NCBI GenBank assembly: GCA_017591395.1
Contig: WEDG01007225.1
Coordinates: forward strand, 1-64,000
Direction of reading: 5' to 3'
DNA length: 64,000 nt
Source of the DNA: Schistocephalus solidus
Taxonomy: Eukaryota > Platyhelminthes > Cestoda > Diphyllobothriidea > Diphyllobothriidae
In this document: piece after piece, positions 1 through 12,816 of the stretch
Position numbering within the stretch: position 1 is the first letter of the stretch
Layout of the letters: each line of letters opens with the position of its first letter
The notes under the pieces: generated by a model
What the model was told of the DNA's origin: nothing
The model's input: the letters and a program-made list of their open reading frames with translations, nothing else
The model's database searches: none
Program-made: the position numbers and the translations under genes

Positions 1-95
1 ATCTGACGCACTTGAAACTATCACGGTGCGCTAAAACCGTGACTTGGAAGGTTGCCAACTGACGGGATAACTCCCGGACCGCGTGGTCATATGTC
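1..95 (+). repeat. 3'-tail fragment of the RTE-like LINE
   Basis: This edge sequence matches the 3' tails of the two LINE copies near 17690-17770 and 63320-63400. Shared landmarks are the small hairpin CACGG...CCGTG, the block CTTGGAAGGTTGCCAACTGA and the block GGACCGCGTGGTCAT. Similarity stops near base 92. It is either the end of an element lying left of the window or an isolated tail. Confidence 0.75.
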
Positions 96-99
96 AGAC

Positions 100-1000
100 A
101 CTATGATGAGTAAAAATGTGTGTGTCTTCCTGTAAGTATATGAACATTTAATTTCCTTGATATTTCACCTACCTCTCAACATATTAACGTTTTTTGGAAC
201 TATTGGTTCTAATAGCTAAATAAATAAATGCTTAAATAACCCAGTAGACTAAAGGTTAATCATTGCGGTTAGTATGTGCGATTCTTACACTTAATACAAT
301 GTCTTTAGAACTATAAAACGCCTTAGATATATAAAACCATTATGCCTGCCGAAATTGCTGCTTGAAACTGACCGAATGACCATACATTTTTCAAACACTG
401 TAAACTTTCGTATTTTCCTTCATAAGACATCAGATTTGAGAACTCATTCCCGTACTCATTCCTTTTTGCTTCTTTGTCTCCGCCAAATAAAACTGGCGAC
501 CGCAAAGGAACACAAGCGTTAGTGTTGAGAACGCCACGTTACCATGATTTACTGGCGTGCTAGCTGTTCACTGAATACGTGGAAGCGAGTAATATACGAG
601 TACATTGATGAGCACTGCAGTTCAGAATGTTTCGCCAAAAATCTCAGCATAGACACATATATATGTATATATAATTTTGCACTCAAACATTGAACTAAGT
701 GTCGTCACATACTGTTATTATCAAATAAGCAGGCCTGAGCTGTTTGACTAAGAGCGCATGCCAGTATGACTGAGAATTCCTGCTCCTGATTATAATTAAA
801 CCTGGGCAAATTATTTGATCAAATATTCACTCTGTAGTTAGGCGTATGGTCAAATTTTTACAGCTTTTTATTTCACGTTGGAATATATTTTGACTTTCTT
901 TTTGTTTTTTCGTTCGAAAGATGCGACACATACTTCCTCTTTCTAAATATTTTTGCGCTTGAGCAAAACATAGAAAATCTGCTCTTATTTTTGTTTTATA
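100..1000. other. A+T-rich DNA with nothing recognised
   Basis: The only ORFs are short and have no protein-like character. I see no RNA gene, repeat or promoter that I can name here. Confidence 0.5.
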
Positions 1001-1035
1001 GGCGGAACAGTCCGAAATTCTTACAATTATGAAAT

Positions 1036-1983
1036 ATGAGTTTTTATATGGAAACAGATGGGTTATTCTGCTCTAGAAGGCCTATAAAGAAGACAGTATT
1101 CGATTGGTTTGCGAAATTTTGTTCTGGTGAATTTGACCTCATGAAGCAGCCACACAGTCGGCCAGCATTAAATATGGATACTGATGAACTGAAAGTCATC
1201 GTCGAGTCAGATCCATATCAACGTGCACAGAGATTATCGGTTATCTATAATGTTAACAAACGAATGATATCAATTCACCTAATTAAAATTGGTAAAGTTA
1301 GCCCTGTGGGTGCCAACTGAACTGAATAAGAGGCAGAAACAACGTTAGAAACTGGCATGATGTTGCTTTCGCGTCAGCACCATGATTCATTTTTGAATCA
1401 AATTCTAGTATGAGAAGAAAATTGGATCCGATAGGATAAACAAAACTTGGCCCAGTGGTTAGACAAGAAAAAGCTACCAAAAGTGAGCCTTCAGCACAAT
1501 AGTCATCAAAAGAGGCTGAAGTTAATTGTTTGGTGGTCCAACGCAAGTGTGATCCATTATGACTTCATGAAATCTGACTCATATAACACGGAAGATGTAT
1601 GCTGCAAGCTGCTGGATCAATTGATCCAAAAACTTGTAAAAAGCAGCACAGATTGGTCAAACGATCGACTTCTATACTACAACATGACAACGCAATACCA
1701 CAGACTGCATAAGCGACAATGTTTAAACTACGGGAGTTGAGTTTGAAGTTCTCCATCATCCACCATACTCAACAGATCTTGCCCCAGTGACTATCACTTC
1801 ATCCAGAATTTGAATAACTTTTTCATACGAAAAAAGCTAATTCCAACTTTGCCCTAAAACAGGCCCCCAAAGATTTCCTTGAGTCTCAGTTACCAGGCTT
1901 TTAGACTTTCGGACTGAACAAGCTCCCATGTAAATGGCAAAAGCATATCAACAATATGGATACATACTTTTATGTAAAGAACC
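1036..1983 (+). pseudogene. Decayed mariner-family transposase
   Basis: Mariner transposases cut and paste DNA flanked by short inverted repeats and insert at TA. The N-terminal helix-turn-helix part is visible in 1036-1315 (WFAKF, residues like F-D-L-M-K-Q-P, and LIKIGKV). A frame change follows, then the linker block WVPTELNKRQ near 1307. The middle part includes AQWLDKKK, LHQK-like and VWWSNASVIHYDF (1447-1600). The second catalytic Asp survives in HDNA near 1685, but only in another frame. The third-Asp region HPPYSTDLAP then SDYHF is at 1755-1800, and the C-terminal LNKLPCKWQKHINN is at 1915-1955. At least three frameshifts and several stops break it, and the first catalytic DE motif is degraded to EE with a missing codon. 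No terminal inverted repeats were identified. The extent is close to the usual length of about 345 codons, so it is nearly full-length but dead. Confidence 0.9.
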
Positions 1984-2258
1984 ATAAAACCTCAAAATTA
2001 TTAGCAAACTGTATACTTGACAGTCCAATTGCTTCTTCACAAGTCTTTCTTGAAAGAACGTATGATAGTATAAAATGTTCAATTTCACTAAGAGTTGAAC
2101 CACAGCACAACCTTTGCTTTAATCTCCGTGGAAAAACTCCATATTTTATCGCAAGAAGGCAGTACTAAAGTACCCGATCAAAAAGGTTTACGCATATTGA
2201 ATGGAAGATCAGGTGGATAGCAAAAGGAAGCACCCAATCAAAACATTTTGAATCCTTC

Positions 2259-2286
2259 AACAACAAAAACAACAACAACAAAAACT
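2259..2286. repeat. (CAA)n simple repeat
   Basis: A short run of CAA/CAAAAA units lies downstream of the mariner remnant. Confidence 0.8.
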
Positions 2287-2289
2287 AGG

Positions 2290-4005
2290 AAAAAAGAATG
2301 GTTACTGATTAATCACCTCTCAATAAACCCAAAAGAGAGGAGGTTAGACTGTAGCCAAAAAGGTTTTTTGATAAACACGTCAGTGTCATTTAAAGCCAAA
2401 TACGTTCGATAAAAACTCGTCGAATGTAACGGATTTCAAAAGGTTATTTTCAAATGTATGACTTCGGCGGATGAAGAACATATGAAGAATATACAAACTT
2501 CAATCATTTTGTTTAAATGTTGTCTTAGATCATGACGACTGTTAGAGTTTTGTCCTTGTTAGGTCTTAATTCAACCAGATATTTTATAACTATTAAAAAC
2601 AAGGGATTCGAACGTCATTACTTGAAAGACGCAAAATAAAGTGTGGTCTTCGATAATCCGCAGGTTTTGTGATAAAGTTGAAGAAATATTGGAACAACGA
2701 GTGATAGATATAGGATAATTAAAATATGGACTCAATGGGTTTTGACACAAAACTGTTGACGTTAGATTTCATTACAAAACAGGACTGCAGGCAAAGAAAT
2801 CTACCTTTCAGCTCTGAGTAAGATTGCATGACAGTTTTAGAAAACTCAGAATTCACATGCAATGGAAGCCTTCTAAAAGATTAAATCCTTTCCTGTTCAA
2901 TGTATGCAAAAGAATTTGCTCATTGCATATTTTAAGTGAATCTCATTTCCTAGCAGGCTGGGAAATTTAAGAAGCATATAGTGCCCCAAAATATTTACAA
3001 GCAGGTAGACTTAAGTGGTCTCCCCTCAGTTTAAATCATATGCCTCCATTTTTGTTTGGTTGTTCCAATTTACCCCTAATGATTTTCTCTGGCTTGCCAC
3101 ACGTGCCTGCTATTTTTGGTCAAAGGGCTTACATAGCAAGCTTGTCTAATGTCACAACATTGACAGATGGGTACTTCACACTCTAGAAACGAAATTAGGC
3201 TCTTACTTACTAACTAACCTAGCTGCTTTCCAGATCTGCTTTTTTGATATTACAATATTAAGCGGCAAAAAGATAGGCTGTTGACTAGAGATGTTGACTA
3301 CTTGTGCCGTGAAATAGAAAACATCATATTAAATGGATCAGTTATATTAAACACCACATTTTTTTCCGTCTGCGCTATTTTACTACTATGGGATGAAACT
3401 TTGGGAGTGTATTGAATGAGTCAACTTTCAAACTAATACGCATAAAGACAAATCTAGCATATAAACAATAATCAATCATCTAATACTTGGTTAAACTCTG
3501 TTCCTCTTTATGAATTTTCTAAAATCTACTGTAGTTTCCATCATCATCTTATAATTCCGGGTAAGAGGCTTCACTTATTCATTTTTGTGCATTTTTTCCT
3601 AGAGTTTGTAAAGTTAGTTGATATCTTTTACCAGTAGAGGTGGCAGTTTGGCAGAATTCTAACTATCAATTCTCTGACCGACTGCTGGCTGTATTTCCTG
3701 CATAGCTGGTTTAATAGTCTGATATTCTCAAAACAGATTGATAAGTCATTAATTACTTATCTAACTTCTAGTTCAATGGGTATAGACAGCTGTATTATAT
3801 GCAAAAAATAGAACTAATTCCCATGCATGTTAACCTTCCTCGGAATTTTGTGATTCAGGAATAACTTCAAAAATTAATTAAGGGTAAGCACCTAAGTAAA
3901 TTGAAGCGAACACATTGTAATGCCACTTAAAGAAACGCAAAACATTGCCCAAAGAGGCTATAAATATGAAGGAATAGCAAAAGAAGATACCTTGTGTTTC
4001 ATCTA
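2290..4005. other. Intergenic DNA, nothing recognised
   Basis: The stretch is A+T-rich and dense in stop codons. I found no coding or structural signal that I could defend. Confidence 0.5.
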
Positions 4006-4006
4006 G

Positions 4007-4060
4007 TTGGTAGTGTATAGCTGGCTGATGACGGCTAATAAACCAGAAATAGTGACAGAA
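4007..4060 (+). ncRNA. Hammerhead-like remnant of the tRNA-headed repeat family
   Basis: The core CTGATGA (4025-4031), the stem II/loop CGGCTAATAA and the GAAAT block match the arrays at 53-59 kb almost exactly. The stem I 5' strand is AGCTGG in place of GACTGG. The strand after GAAAT has lost the stem III and stem I partners (AGTGACAG in place of GGCCATTCCGGTC), and one stem II pair is lost (ACC in place of GCC). No tRNA-like head or TA tail remains. It is an old, inactive fragment. Confidence 0.6.
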
Positions 4061-4069
4061 CCAGCGATA

Positions 4070-6425
4070 TTTAAAGTTATGTTGATCGAAAGATAAAGAT
4101 TTTCATGTGTTTGACAAATGACAGCAATGGGAGTAACCTGAACGAAATGGCCCGCCTCGAATTTTCTTGCCGGTGGTCTTATATCAGTGCGCTTAGGTAA
4201 GAAGGTGAAAACTAGTGCACTAAGATAATCATTATAAAAATATTTTGACGGTTAAGGGTTTAGAAAATTAATGCTTATTCCTGTGTGTCAACAGGTAAGT
4301 GACTTGAAATATGAGTGTTCTATGTCTGCTGGCTACTGGAGGCCATCTTCGTATTGGCGAGGTGGTGCAGAGACGTGGGCACTCCGAAAAGACGACATTT
4401 ATAGATTTGCAATAAAGGTCCTATATGTGTTCACTGGTTAACAGCTGCAATAAAACCCTATTTGGAAAGCAAACATCACAAGAGTTCTTCTGTGTGTGTT
4501 TTAATCTTTCGTCAGTTTTATTAGTTTTTTATATTCTATCCAACGTTTAACATCCCGGCATTTTTGGTGTGCATGCAAACAGACATGGTTCCAAAAACGT
4601 TCGTTTTTACTCTAATTCCCATTTCTTAATGCACACTGACTGAAGACTTGAATACTTGTTACTAAGGAATGCTGTAAACGTAACATTCTTGTTTGTAGAC
4701 AGTTAGATGGATACTTTGGCAGAATACCTAGGGCTTGCACCTAAGAAAGATATTTGCCAACGGATGACTTCCAAGCAACTGATATATCTGGATCCTCGTT
4801 TGCAAAAAAATGACCTTAATATGTCGTTTAAAATGTTTAATCAGGCAACTACGTCCAACGGAGATGAGAGGAACAGAACCACGTTCGTTGCTGTATAAAA
4901 TTGAAGCATTGGCAAATTCATTGGCTGCACCTAGATAAAAAAATCTGAACTGGACAGAGCATAAAACTGAACATGCTTGTATAATGGAACCGAGGCCGAC
5001 GCGTGTTTAAGTAGTAAGCCAGTATGGCCAGAATACATTGCTCGGCATGGGATATTAGTGGCAAATTAGCTGGGTATTTCAGTACATAAAAAGAAATGGC
5101 CTAGAAATATAAACATTATAAAAATCTGAATAACGCAGGCAAAAATCAGAAAGCTCAACAGCGAAGAGCAATGTCCCTTTAATGACTTGCTGCTTGAAGG
5201 TACCAATAAAGAAATAATGTATTATTTCGTATATTTACGCTTATTTTTGTACTGGAATTGTTATATTTTTCACAGATCTTAGTTGGAAAAACATATAAAG
5301 GTTCTGTAAAGTAAGTGTAAATCGACTTAATTTACACAGTACATTAGGCGAAATATGTATATTAAACAACGGCCTGCTTAAATGCACGCTTCATTTATTC
5401 TCATATCTAGTAGGAAATCTGATGATTAAAGTTCGTTCTATATAAGCAGAAAATGAGGGCCTTTAAATTGAAATTCACTGTTTTGAAGATACTGTGTATT
5501 TCGGTTAAGACAGGACATTAAATACCAACTCCGTCCTTAGGTTTGCTGAATAAAGATAATAAACTTGTTATATGCTACCCATGGTGCAAAACTAAACCTC
5601 ATGTGCAAATAACAGGAAAATATTGACTAAAGGGCAGAAAGCCCATTTGTTGCATTTGCGTCTCAAATCCATGTTGATTGAAACCTAAACGTGTTAACAT
5701 CTTAGTGTCTGCAGCAGCGCGACGTAACAGTTTAGAAAATGTACATACTCCTGCACATTTTTGGTTGGATTAGAAATTTATAATTTCCAGCATATCACTT
5801 CAAAGGATTTTCTCGGCTCAACTTTATGATGTGTCCTGTATCTGCGTGCACTGATCTCTGTGGCTGATTATCGCCGGTTAACTGTAAAGAAATGTGAGGG
5901 TTATGCTAATCGAAAGCACAGGGTTATAAGCTCTCTGCATCAGCTGCAAACTTGAAAGATTTCTTGAAGCAGCGGTTAAGTCATAATTTTTCCAATGCAC
6001 AAGTATGTGAAGGAAATTATGTCACAGAAAGTTCATCAAACGTTTTCGCGTCAATATTGCACTTTGAAACATTAAAATGCTAGCAAGTGAAATTTTACTT
6101 TGAAGGACAGTCTTAGGGTCTAATGTTTGCAAGGGCCTTTTAATGAGCTGTGTATGCAACCTCCAGGATTTTCAGTTTTGAAGGCTGCAGCAGGCGTAAA
6201 AATATTTCAACTAGCAAAACCACTTGCTTCAGTGGGACGAATGTGTTAAAAATATATTTGCAATCTGGGAGACACGTTGAAATAACGTAGAATGGGGTCT
6301 TCATGTTGATGGGAAAACACAAGCAGAATATAATATGGCAACCAAAATTTCATTAAGGCAAATCACAGAGTAAGAAGAGGCTATAAGAACTCCAGTGATA
6401 CAGGTGTGCTTGTGTTGAATTCCAA
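4070..6425. other. A+T-rich DNA, no assignable gene
   Basis: A short ORF at 4707-4898 has no recognisable domain and no convincing splice sites. Nothing else stands out. Confidence 0.45.
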
Positions 6426-6430
6426 GAAGA

Positions 6431-6580
6431 GTGCCTCTTCTCGTGTTGTAATCTTAACCCAAAACTTAATCTTTGCCCTAACGCTAACCTTTGCCTCATA
6501 TCTGATAATACTTCCCTCAAAAATTAGCGTAAAGCTACCTGTATCAGAGGTGGTTCCTATTCCGGTATCCTACCTATCTA
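6431..6580. repeat. Degenerate telomere-like repeat with a foldback-type right end
   Basis: The interior is rich in CTTAACCC, CCCTAACG and CTAACC words. The right end, GGTGGTTCCTATTCCGGTATCCT, resembles the terminal sequence of the elements at 38187-38437 and 47706-47982. The left terminus is not clear. It is probably a third, more decayed member of that family. Confidence 0.45.
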
Positions 6581-6589
6581 ACCTTTAGT

Positions 6590-7280
6590 TTGCTCGTTTT
6601 ACCAATAAATTTAAAGTTGCAAGTGTTTTCAAATAAAAACTTAAAAACTTATATGCAATGTTTAATCGAATGTTGATCTAAAACGGAATGCTGACTTGTG
6701 TGAATCAAATGAAAATCGACACCAATATCCACGAAATACTAATAAAATTGAGTGTGGGCACTCTTTTATAATTTGAGTCTCTACTTTGCCTTCTGCATTC
6801 CATTATATAAATCCGTCTGCCAGCCTCATTCTTTTAAAAACAGTTGATAATCTTATTTGACACTTTGTTACAACTTTGAACTCCTCTTGAACGTAGATAA
6901 AGGAATACTGTGATGGGGAGTTAGTCACTTTGGATTATACCGTTGTAATGAAAGGTTTTGCAAATTATTTCAAACAACGGGCCTCTGCAGAATAGGCCGT
7001 ACAAGGAAAGACATATTTCCGGTTTGGAACACTTTCGAATCAGGCTTTAACCTCAGCCTTTGAACATTACTAATTTAGGGTTAACCTCTGGACAACAAAT
7101 GGGCGTGCTGTTAATTTATTTGATTTGCTGCATCGGCAGCATTTATTGTTCCAAGACGTCTCTCCCAATTGCATTAGGACATGCGTTTTAGTAACATTCT
7201 ATGATATAAGATGTGTGAACAGAAAGGATTTCATGCTGGCATCAGTGGGAATAGGAAAGTCGGTTAATTGTAGTAGAATC
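6590..7280. other. Intergenic DNA, nothing recognised
   Basis: No ORF, RNA gene or repeat could be supported in this stretch. Confidence 0.5.
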
Positions 7281-7284
7281 GGCA

Positions 7285-7445
7285 GGTAAATATGGTTGGC
7301 AAATCCAAGAGAGACTGGAATGGTCATTTCTGACTTGTAAGCCTTCATCAGCCAGTCATACCCAACCCCAGGTGGTGCACCACCCGAGGATCAGAAATCA
7401 AATGCTCTAACCATTGAGCCAGGGGCTCGTTGTCTTACCGGTTTA
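7285..7445 (-). mobile_element. Divergent tRNA-headed hammerhead repeat (older subfamily)
   Basis: Read on the minus strand, a decayed tRNA-like head (GAGCC..TGGCTCAATGGTTAGAGCATTTGA) is followed by a hammerhead-like fold at 7313-7357. The fold keeps CTGATGA, a stem II GGC/GTC with loop TTACAA, GAAA, an AT-GACC-AT stem III, and a perfectly paired stem I GACTGG/CCAGTC. The 10.1/11.1 position is A-A, while in the arrays it is C-A. The box B region is strongly diverged (ATCCTCGGGTGG). The GGTGG..CCACCC block links it to the variant copies near 52790 and 59430. Confidence 0.7.
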
Positions 7446-7449
7446 GACC

Positions 7450-10400
7450 GGGAATATTGACTGCAGTGGGGTCTTCTTTGACAAGGAAGGTAATTTTTAA
7501 GCCAATACATCTCTCTGTTTTTCTTCCATCGCAAATTTCAAAAGCATGGAACTTAAGAGGACAATAGTTAAATAAAATATTATGAACGTAAGCAAGGACA
7601 AAATAACCCAACTTTTTCTTAATCAATAAAAAACTATTCTTGAAAGTATTGTTAGTCAATTATTACCTTCCCACTAATAGACCAATAATAGTAAACACAA
7701 GATAGTTCTTTGGTTCTACTATAAATTACTTTTATTTGCATTTTAAGCAACCATACACGATGTGAAAATCGTGAAACAATTATTAGACGGATCGAAGAAT
7801 ATATTTCTTTTTAAATGGATTCGAATAACGGTAGCACCTTTTTCAGTTCAGCTAAGCGAGTTGCAATAATTGCTCTCGCTGATTATGGAAAATCTTAAAA
7901 ATACCAGTCTCTTCTTGCTTTTTGTAATATAAATATAATATTTGAAGTCGGAGTAGTAGTTTCAAACTGGAAGAACTTTCTTCATCATTAGATTTATCAG
8001 CTCGTTTTGTCAGGGTTCTTGTTGCACTTTTACCATGAGTTTCTACATCAAAGAAATGCTAATTTTTCATTCTCTTCTCTCAAAACCTACTGTTTTAATT
8101 GGAGTTCCATAAAGCACAGGTAAATATTTGATCTTTATTAGGATGTTTAACTACTCAGAGGATTTTCTTTAATCTAGCCAAATCACTGGTATTTACTAAA
8201 GATCAGGGCGCATGTTTACCGATTTCCATCTCTTTTATAATGCACGTTTGAATGGTTTAGTCAGCTAGGAGTACCCTTGCGTCGTCATGTGCTAATAACA
8301 CTTTTTATTCAAAGAAGAATAAGGTGTGATCCCTGAAACAATAGGCTAATTGCACTAAACTCACAGACGCGTACTAGTCCGGGAGACTCAGACTAAAAAA
8401 CCTATTGTTCCAGTGATCGCGCCTTCACCTTCTTTGCTTCCAAAACCTGAGACTGGCATATTCACCTCCATTCGTAAAATTTTTCAATAAGAGTTGTTTC
8501 TATTATTGGGCCAGTATTCAGTTTAGCATGAAAAGTAATTAAATTGAGCTTACGTAAATCATGGCCACAACCCACCTTATGAAATTTCTAAAGCAGTGAA
8601 TGAAAAGACTGCAGTACATAACAGTCCATTACGGTAAGCTGGCCAAAGCAAGGATTTCAAACTACCCGTTTGTTGGACGTTTTCATTCCCGGGAATTGGT
8701 ATAGTTAATTTTTCGCTGAAAGCGCCCAATGTGGTTTTAAGGTATCTAAAAATAGCATAGTAATACGTTATGCAATTAATTAACTACTTTCTTTGGGTCA
8801 TCGAAGAGTAATCTATGGGTTGTTATGAATTCGCATAAAAGAAGAATGTCCCGCGTGTCCTTCGTTTAATCAGACTTCCACCTTCTAGTTTGGGGGTACA
8901 ACTATTACAAGGTAAATAAAGATTGCTAACTGTTATTTTTCCCTTCGCGATGTACAGGATCTTTCAAATAAGTATAAAAAGGGAACGGACGTAAGATGCT
9001 TTACATTATCTGATATAATCGCAGCTAATATTTTCGTGGAATTGGTAAACAAGTTTGTTAAAAAGGACACAAGTTTTCACTGTACTGGCATAGGCCTGGT
9101 TTCCGCTCTTTTTACGTCTAACTAATATCCCCCTTTCTTCATCGAAAAACTGCGGTCATTTACATTTTACTTCCGTTTTTTCCGGAAGGGGACATTTATG
9201 TATAACCACAGAGCACTGAGCACAAAACATTATTTCCCAATAACAACCATGGCTTTTATTGACTTTTGACGCCGGTCTTGGGGCGGTTTAAAGATCGCTT
9301 AGCAAAATGTCAACCAAACTCTAATGGATAGTTAAAGTTAAATACGTAAAAGCTCATTAAATATTTTAATTTTCACGTAAAAAAGTCGGTACATAAGCTT
9401 TTGCCATTTTATAATATTAGATTACCTTTTTATTTACTAATTTATTTGCCGAAGTGTCCACGTTCAAATCATTGCTCTGAGTACAAGTATCGTGCAGCAG
9501 GGAGTTCTTGGCTGAAAATATGTTATCTGTTAAGTGCGTTTCTTGCCAAATGACCAAGTGATGTATTTGAATGTGGATGTTTACTAAGTTTCTCCACACT
9601 CTGTTTCAGGAACCCAAAGGAGTTGTAAAGTACATAATTTAAACATTTAGAAATTACTTTACTAGACTAATATTTATCCTATTGTGACAAAAAACGATTA
9701 TATCAGCTTGGCTTACTTTCAGACGGTCAAATGCATGAACGTCGCTTGGCAAATTTCAGGTAAACTTAATTAACAGATCTATTAGAATGGTCATTTTTGC
9801 GTGCACAAGTCCAACGAACGTTATTTTCCCTTTGCTGCTATTGTATGTGATGAACAGCTTTTTGAATTTGCGTGTGAACTCTATCTACAGAATCAGTGAT
9901 GATCCTCTGATTTTTTATCTTGGTGCTATTGTCTGCATTAAAGGCAGGAAAAGCAGGCGGCTTCCAAAGCAAGTAAGTTGAGAAGTTTCAAATTCTGGAA
10001 ACGGCGGAAGTTGAGCTGTGTGTTTTTAGATAATAATTTGCATGTTATCAGAGTCTTTTTTGAACAAGCATCAGCACCTATTTTAACAAAAAAACATTGA
10101 CTGCCAGTGGATACAAAATGCTGTAACGTGCGTTAAGGTTATTTTAGTAAAAACTGGACAGTTTCCTAATGCAACAATATTCCATTATAGTTTGCCTCAA
10201 CAGCTGATAAAGGATAAATATCAGTTCTGTTTTGTACATTAATACTCTTTTATTTAAATAACAACTTGGGTGTTTACAACTTGATAAGGTGTTAAAACTA
10301 TGGCCTTTGCATTCTCTCTCAACAAAATTTTTTTACCGCCACGTGTTTATTTAAATGGGCGCTGAGTGCACGTTTCGCATTTGAATATTTGCAAAGAATC

Positions 10401-11300
10401 TAATTTAGGCAATAGAAAACAACATCGGCGAACGGATGTGATGGTTGATTGTTAGTGATAGCATTGCAGTTGCAAAATATTAAAACGAACTAAGCACAGT
10501 ACGGAGCCTAAGGGAAGTAACTTTAGAGCAAGAGAGATCAGTGTTCTAGGCAAAAGAGCATGAGCGTGGACAAGAGTTTTCAAGACTGCTCGCTCAGGTG
10601 GTTATCGACGGCTGTATACTGTACCGTGCTGGATTTAAAGTTGGTGCGTACTATTTCTGCGCCCAGGGCATTCAAAACCACCAACACAAAGAGAGTTTAT
10701 CAGTGTTTATTTAATGACAACTTCCTATCCACATTGATAGAATTAAGTCAACGATTTTTTTGGTTTGTTTTACTTTTGCTTTTTTCCGGCCACCGGATAT
10801 AAAGTTAGGTGAAACAGTTGGGAAAATAGATGCGGTCAGGATGCAGTTTGTCCTCACTCACGAATAATTAGGGTTTATAGTTCTTAGAAAGCATTTAAAT
10901 AATAAGCCGTCTGTAGTCTTGGTTTTCCTGAATGTTTGGCCATCATATTCCTAATAAATATCTCAGAGCACTTATACTGCGGATGGATAGTTTCCAGAGC
11001 GCATACCAATATCGACAGTGTTCTCGTCTTTTTCAGTCAAATTGAAGAAGAATTTAAATAGACTGCCTGTGTACGAACTTGGCGGAGTGATAATAATTTC
11101 CTTTTACAGGTGAAAAACGTTTCTGGTTTTGTCACTTTATCGCCATTTTTTCTCCTTTTTTACTTTCAGATACTAGCCTATTTTTGCGATTGCATCATAA
11201 GGTTAACTTCCTAACATCAAAATATTTCTCAATGCATTCATAGAATGAGCACCCTAGTTTTAAGCTATGCATTAGCTAAAAATATACCCTAAAAAACCTC
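7450..11300. other. A+T-rich DNA without a confident gene
   Basis: Only short ORFs are present. One at 9787-9972 ends at a good donor (CAA|GTAAGT) but has a weak acceptor and no recognisable domain. Otherwise nothing was identified. Confidence 0.4.
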
Positions 11301-11311
11301 TATGCTTAGAA

Positions 11312-11489
11312 ACGCGAGTGACGGATTTGAATATTTTCACAGTGATCATAACCAAAATAGTGAAGTTAATGACTGCCTACCAATTTTATTACTGACTTGC
11401 GGCATAGACTTCGAAATATGGAACGAAAAATATCAAAGCGCTCTTGACTTACTGAAAAGGATGAGCTTATTCGCGGTTTGTCCTACCCA
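11312..11489 (+). CDS. Candidate internal exon of an unknown host gene
   Basis: An acceptor-like CTCTATGCTTAG ends just before an open frame that runs to the donor CCCAA|GTAAGG. The translation has ordinary protein composition, with a helical-looking stretch (IWNEKYQSALDLLKRM), and has no stop in A+T-rich DNA where stops are frequent. No domain is recognised. There is no neighbouring exon that I can link to it, so a chance ORF remains quite possible. The strand and limits rest only on the splice-like signals. Confidence 0.25.
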
Positions 11490-11509
11490 AGTAAGGCTAT
11501 GAAAAAATC

Positions 11510-12655
11510 GATCTCCTCATATAGAAGTGGATTTGCTTAAATATGTGTAACCTTAGCTAAATTGTGTAATCGTAAACTAACATTTGCAAGTGTGCAGATT
11601 CGTTTTAATATACCAATCAACATCGGAAGCAATGCACACAAGACGTTTTCTTGTGCGGGTAGAATTTTGATCTATTTTAGATTTCTATAAGAATTCAAAT
11701 ATAATTGCTGAATCGTCGGGTAACAAGCATTTTAACTTTTAACTGGAAAAAATCTTCTTTCATGATTTTAGTGCTCGTCCGACAATGAATGAGCTTACTG
11801 TGACAGTCGATGAAGGAACTCAGTCTGCAAGACCTACAGCATCGCTGGAAAGTAGGCTACTTATAGGAAGGGTTCTGCTTGTAAACCAGTGAAAGCATGC
11901 TATCGCTTGCCTTTTTATTGGAATCGAGGGTCTTGGCATGTGACATAAGCAGGAATTTTGTCTGTCACTTTGTTAATCACAACGTCGAGGTAATGCGGCT
12001 TCGACCGTAGAACTTGTAAAGATTCTAATGTTTGTGAAACCAAGTGCGGATTATAGTTCATTATCACATAGCATATCACATCTAGTGTTGGGCTAATTTG
12101 GATCATCAATCGCGCAAAAAATATTCATTTAAGATTAAGGTTCATAACTTACTTACTTTTTTATTCGTGAGAATTTAATTGACCGTCTCATGTTAACAGG
12201 CAAAGATAACTGGTCACTTTCTATGAACGGCTTTCAGATATTTCCGGTTTTCTGTTCGAGTTATCATTTTAGTATTCTCAATACTGCCCACCAGGTACTT
12301 GTGTGTTTTTTAAAGAACTGTTAACTGTGTGTTTTTGCTTATGTATTCGGCGTGAATCCAATTTGGTAGGCCGATTCGGTGATTTTTTATAGGAATAGTT
12401 CGTCAGCCGTAAAATTTTAGGCTCATATTCATCGGTGTTGCTAAGGACTGGAGGCTTTACCAAGTATACCGTCTTTGTCAAGTATAGTTCATACTACTTG
12501 TTGTTCTCATTTTTTTAGAATAGACATAACGTGCTTATTCCACAGTACTTGGCTGTCTTCAACTCAAATGTTCGTTGAAATTTTCTGGTTTGACCGTAAA
12601 AGGTTCTGTCTTGCTCACTTAAACCTGTCTTGCACTTAATAATTTCTAAAATTAT
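11510..12655. other. Intergenic DNA, nothing recognised
   Basis: Short ORFs occur on both strands, with no domain and no repeat match within the window. Confidence 0.5.
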
Positions 12656-12662
12656 AAACTTG

Positions 12663-12727
<65 letters not shown>
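12663..12727. repeat. Compound (TA)n(TG)n microsatellite
   Basis: About nine TA units are followed by about 23 TG units. It lies about 90 bp upstream of the LINE 5' end at 12817. Confidence 0.95.
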
Positions 12728-12728
<1 letters not shown>

Positions 12729-12816
12729 AGTGTAGGGGTACTAGTTAGGGCAGCATCACACAGCTTGCATTTGGTCGCTCCATTTTGTCTCATACAGGTG
12801 GTGAATGCTCCTGTGG

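Noticed and set aside
9777..9972. Possible exon ending at CAA|GTAAGT
   Set aside because: The acceptor is weak, the peptide has no recognisable feature and composition is that of the surrounding A+T-rich DNA.
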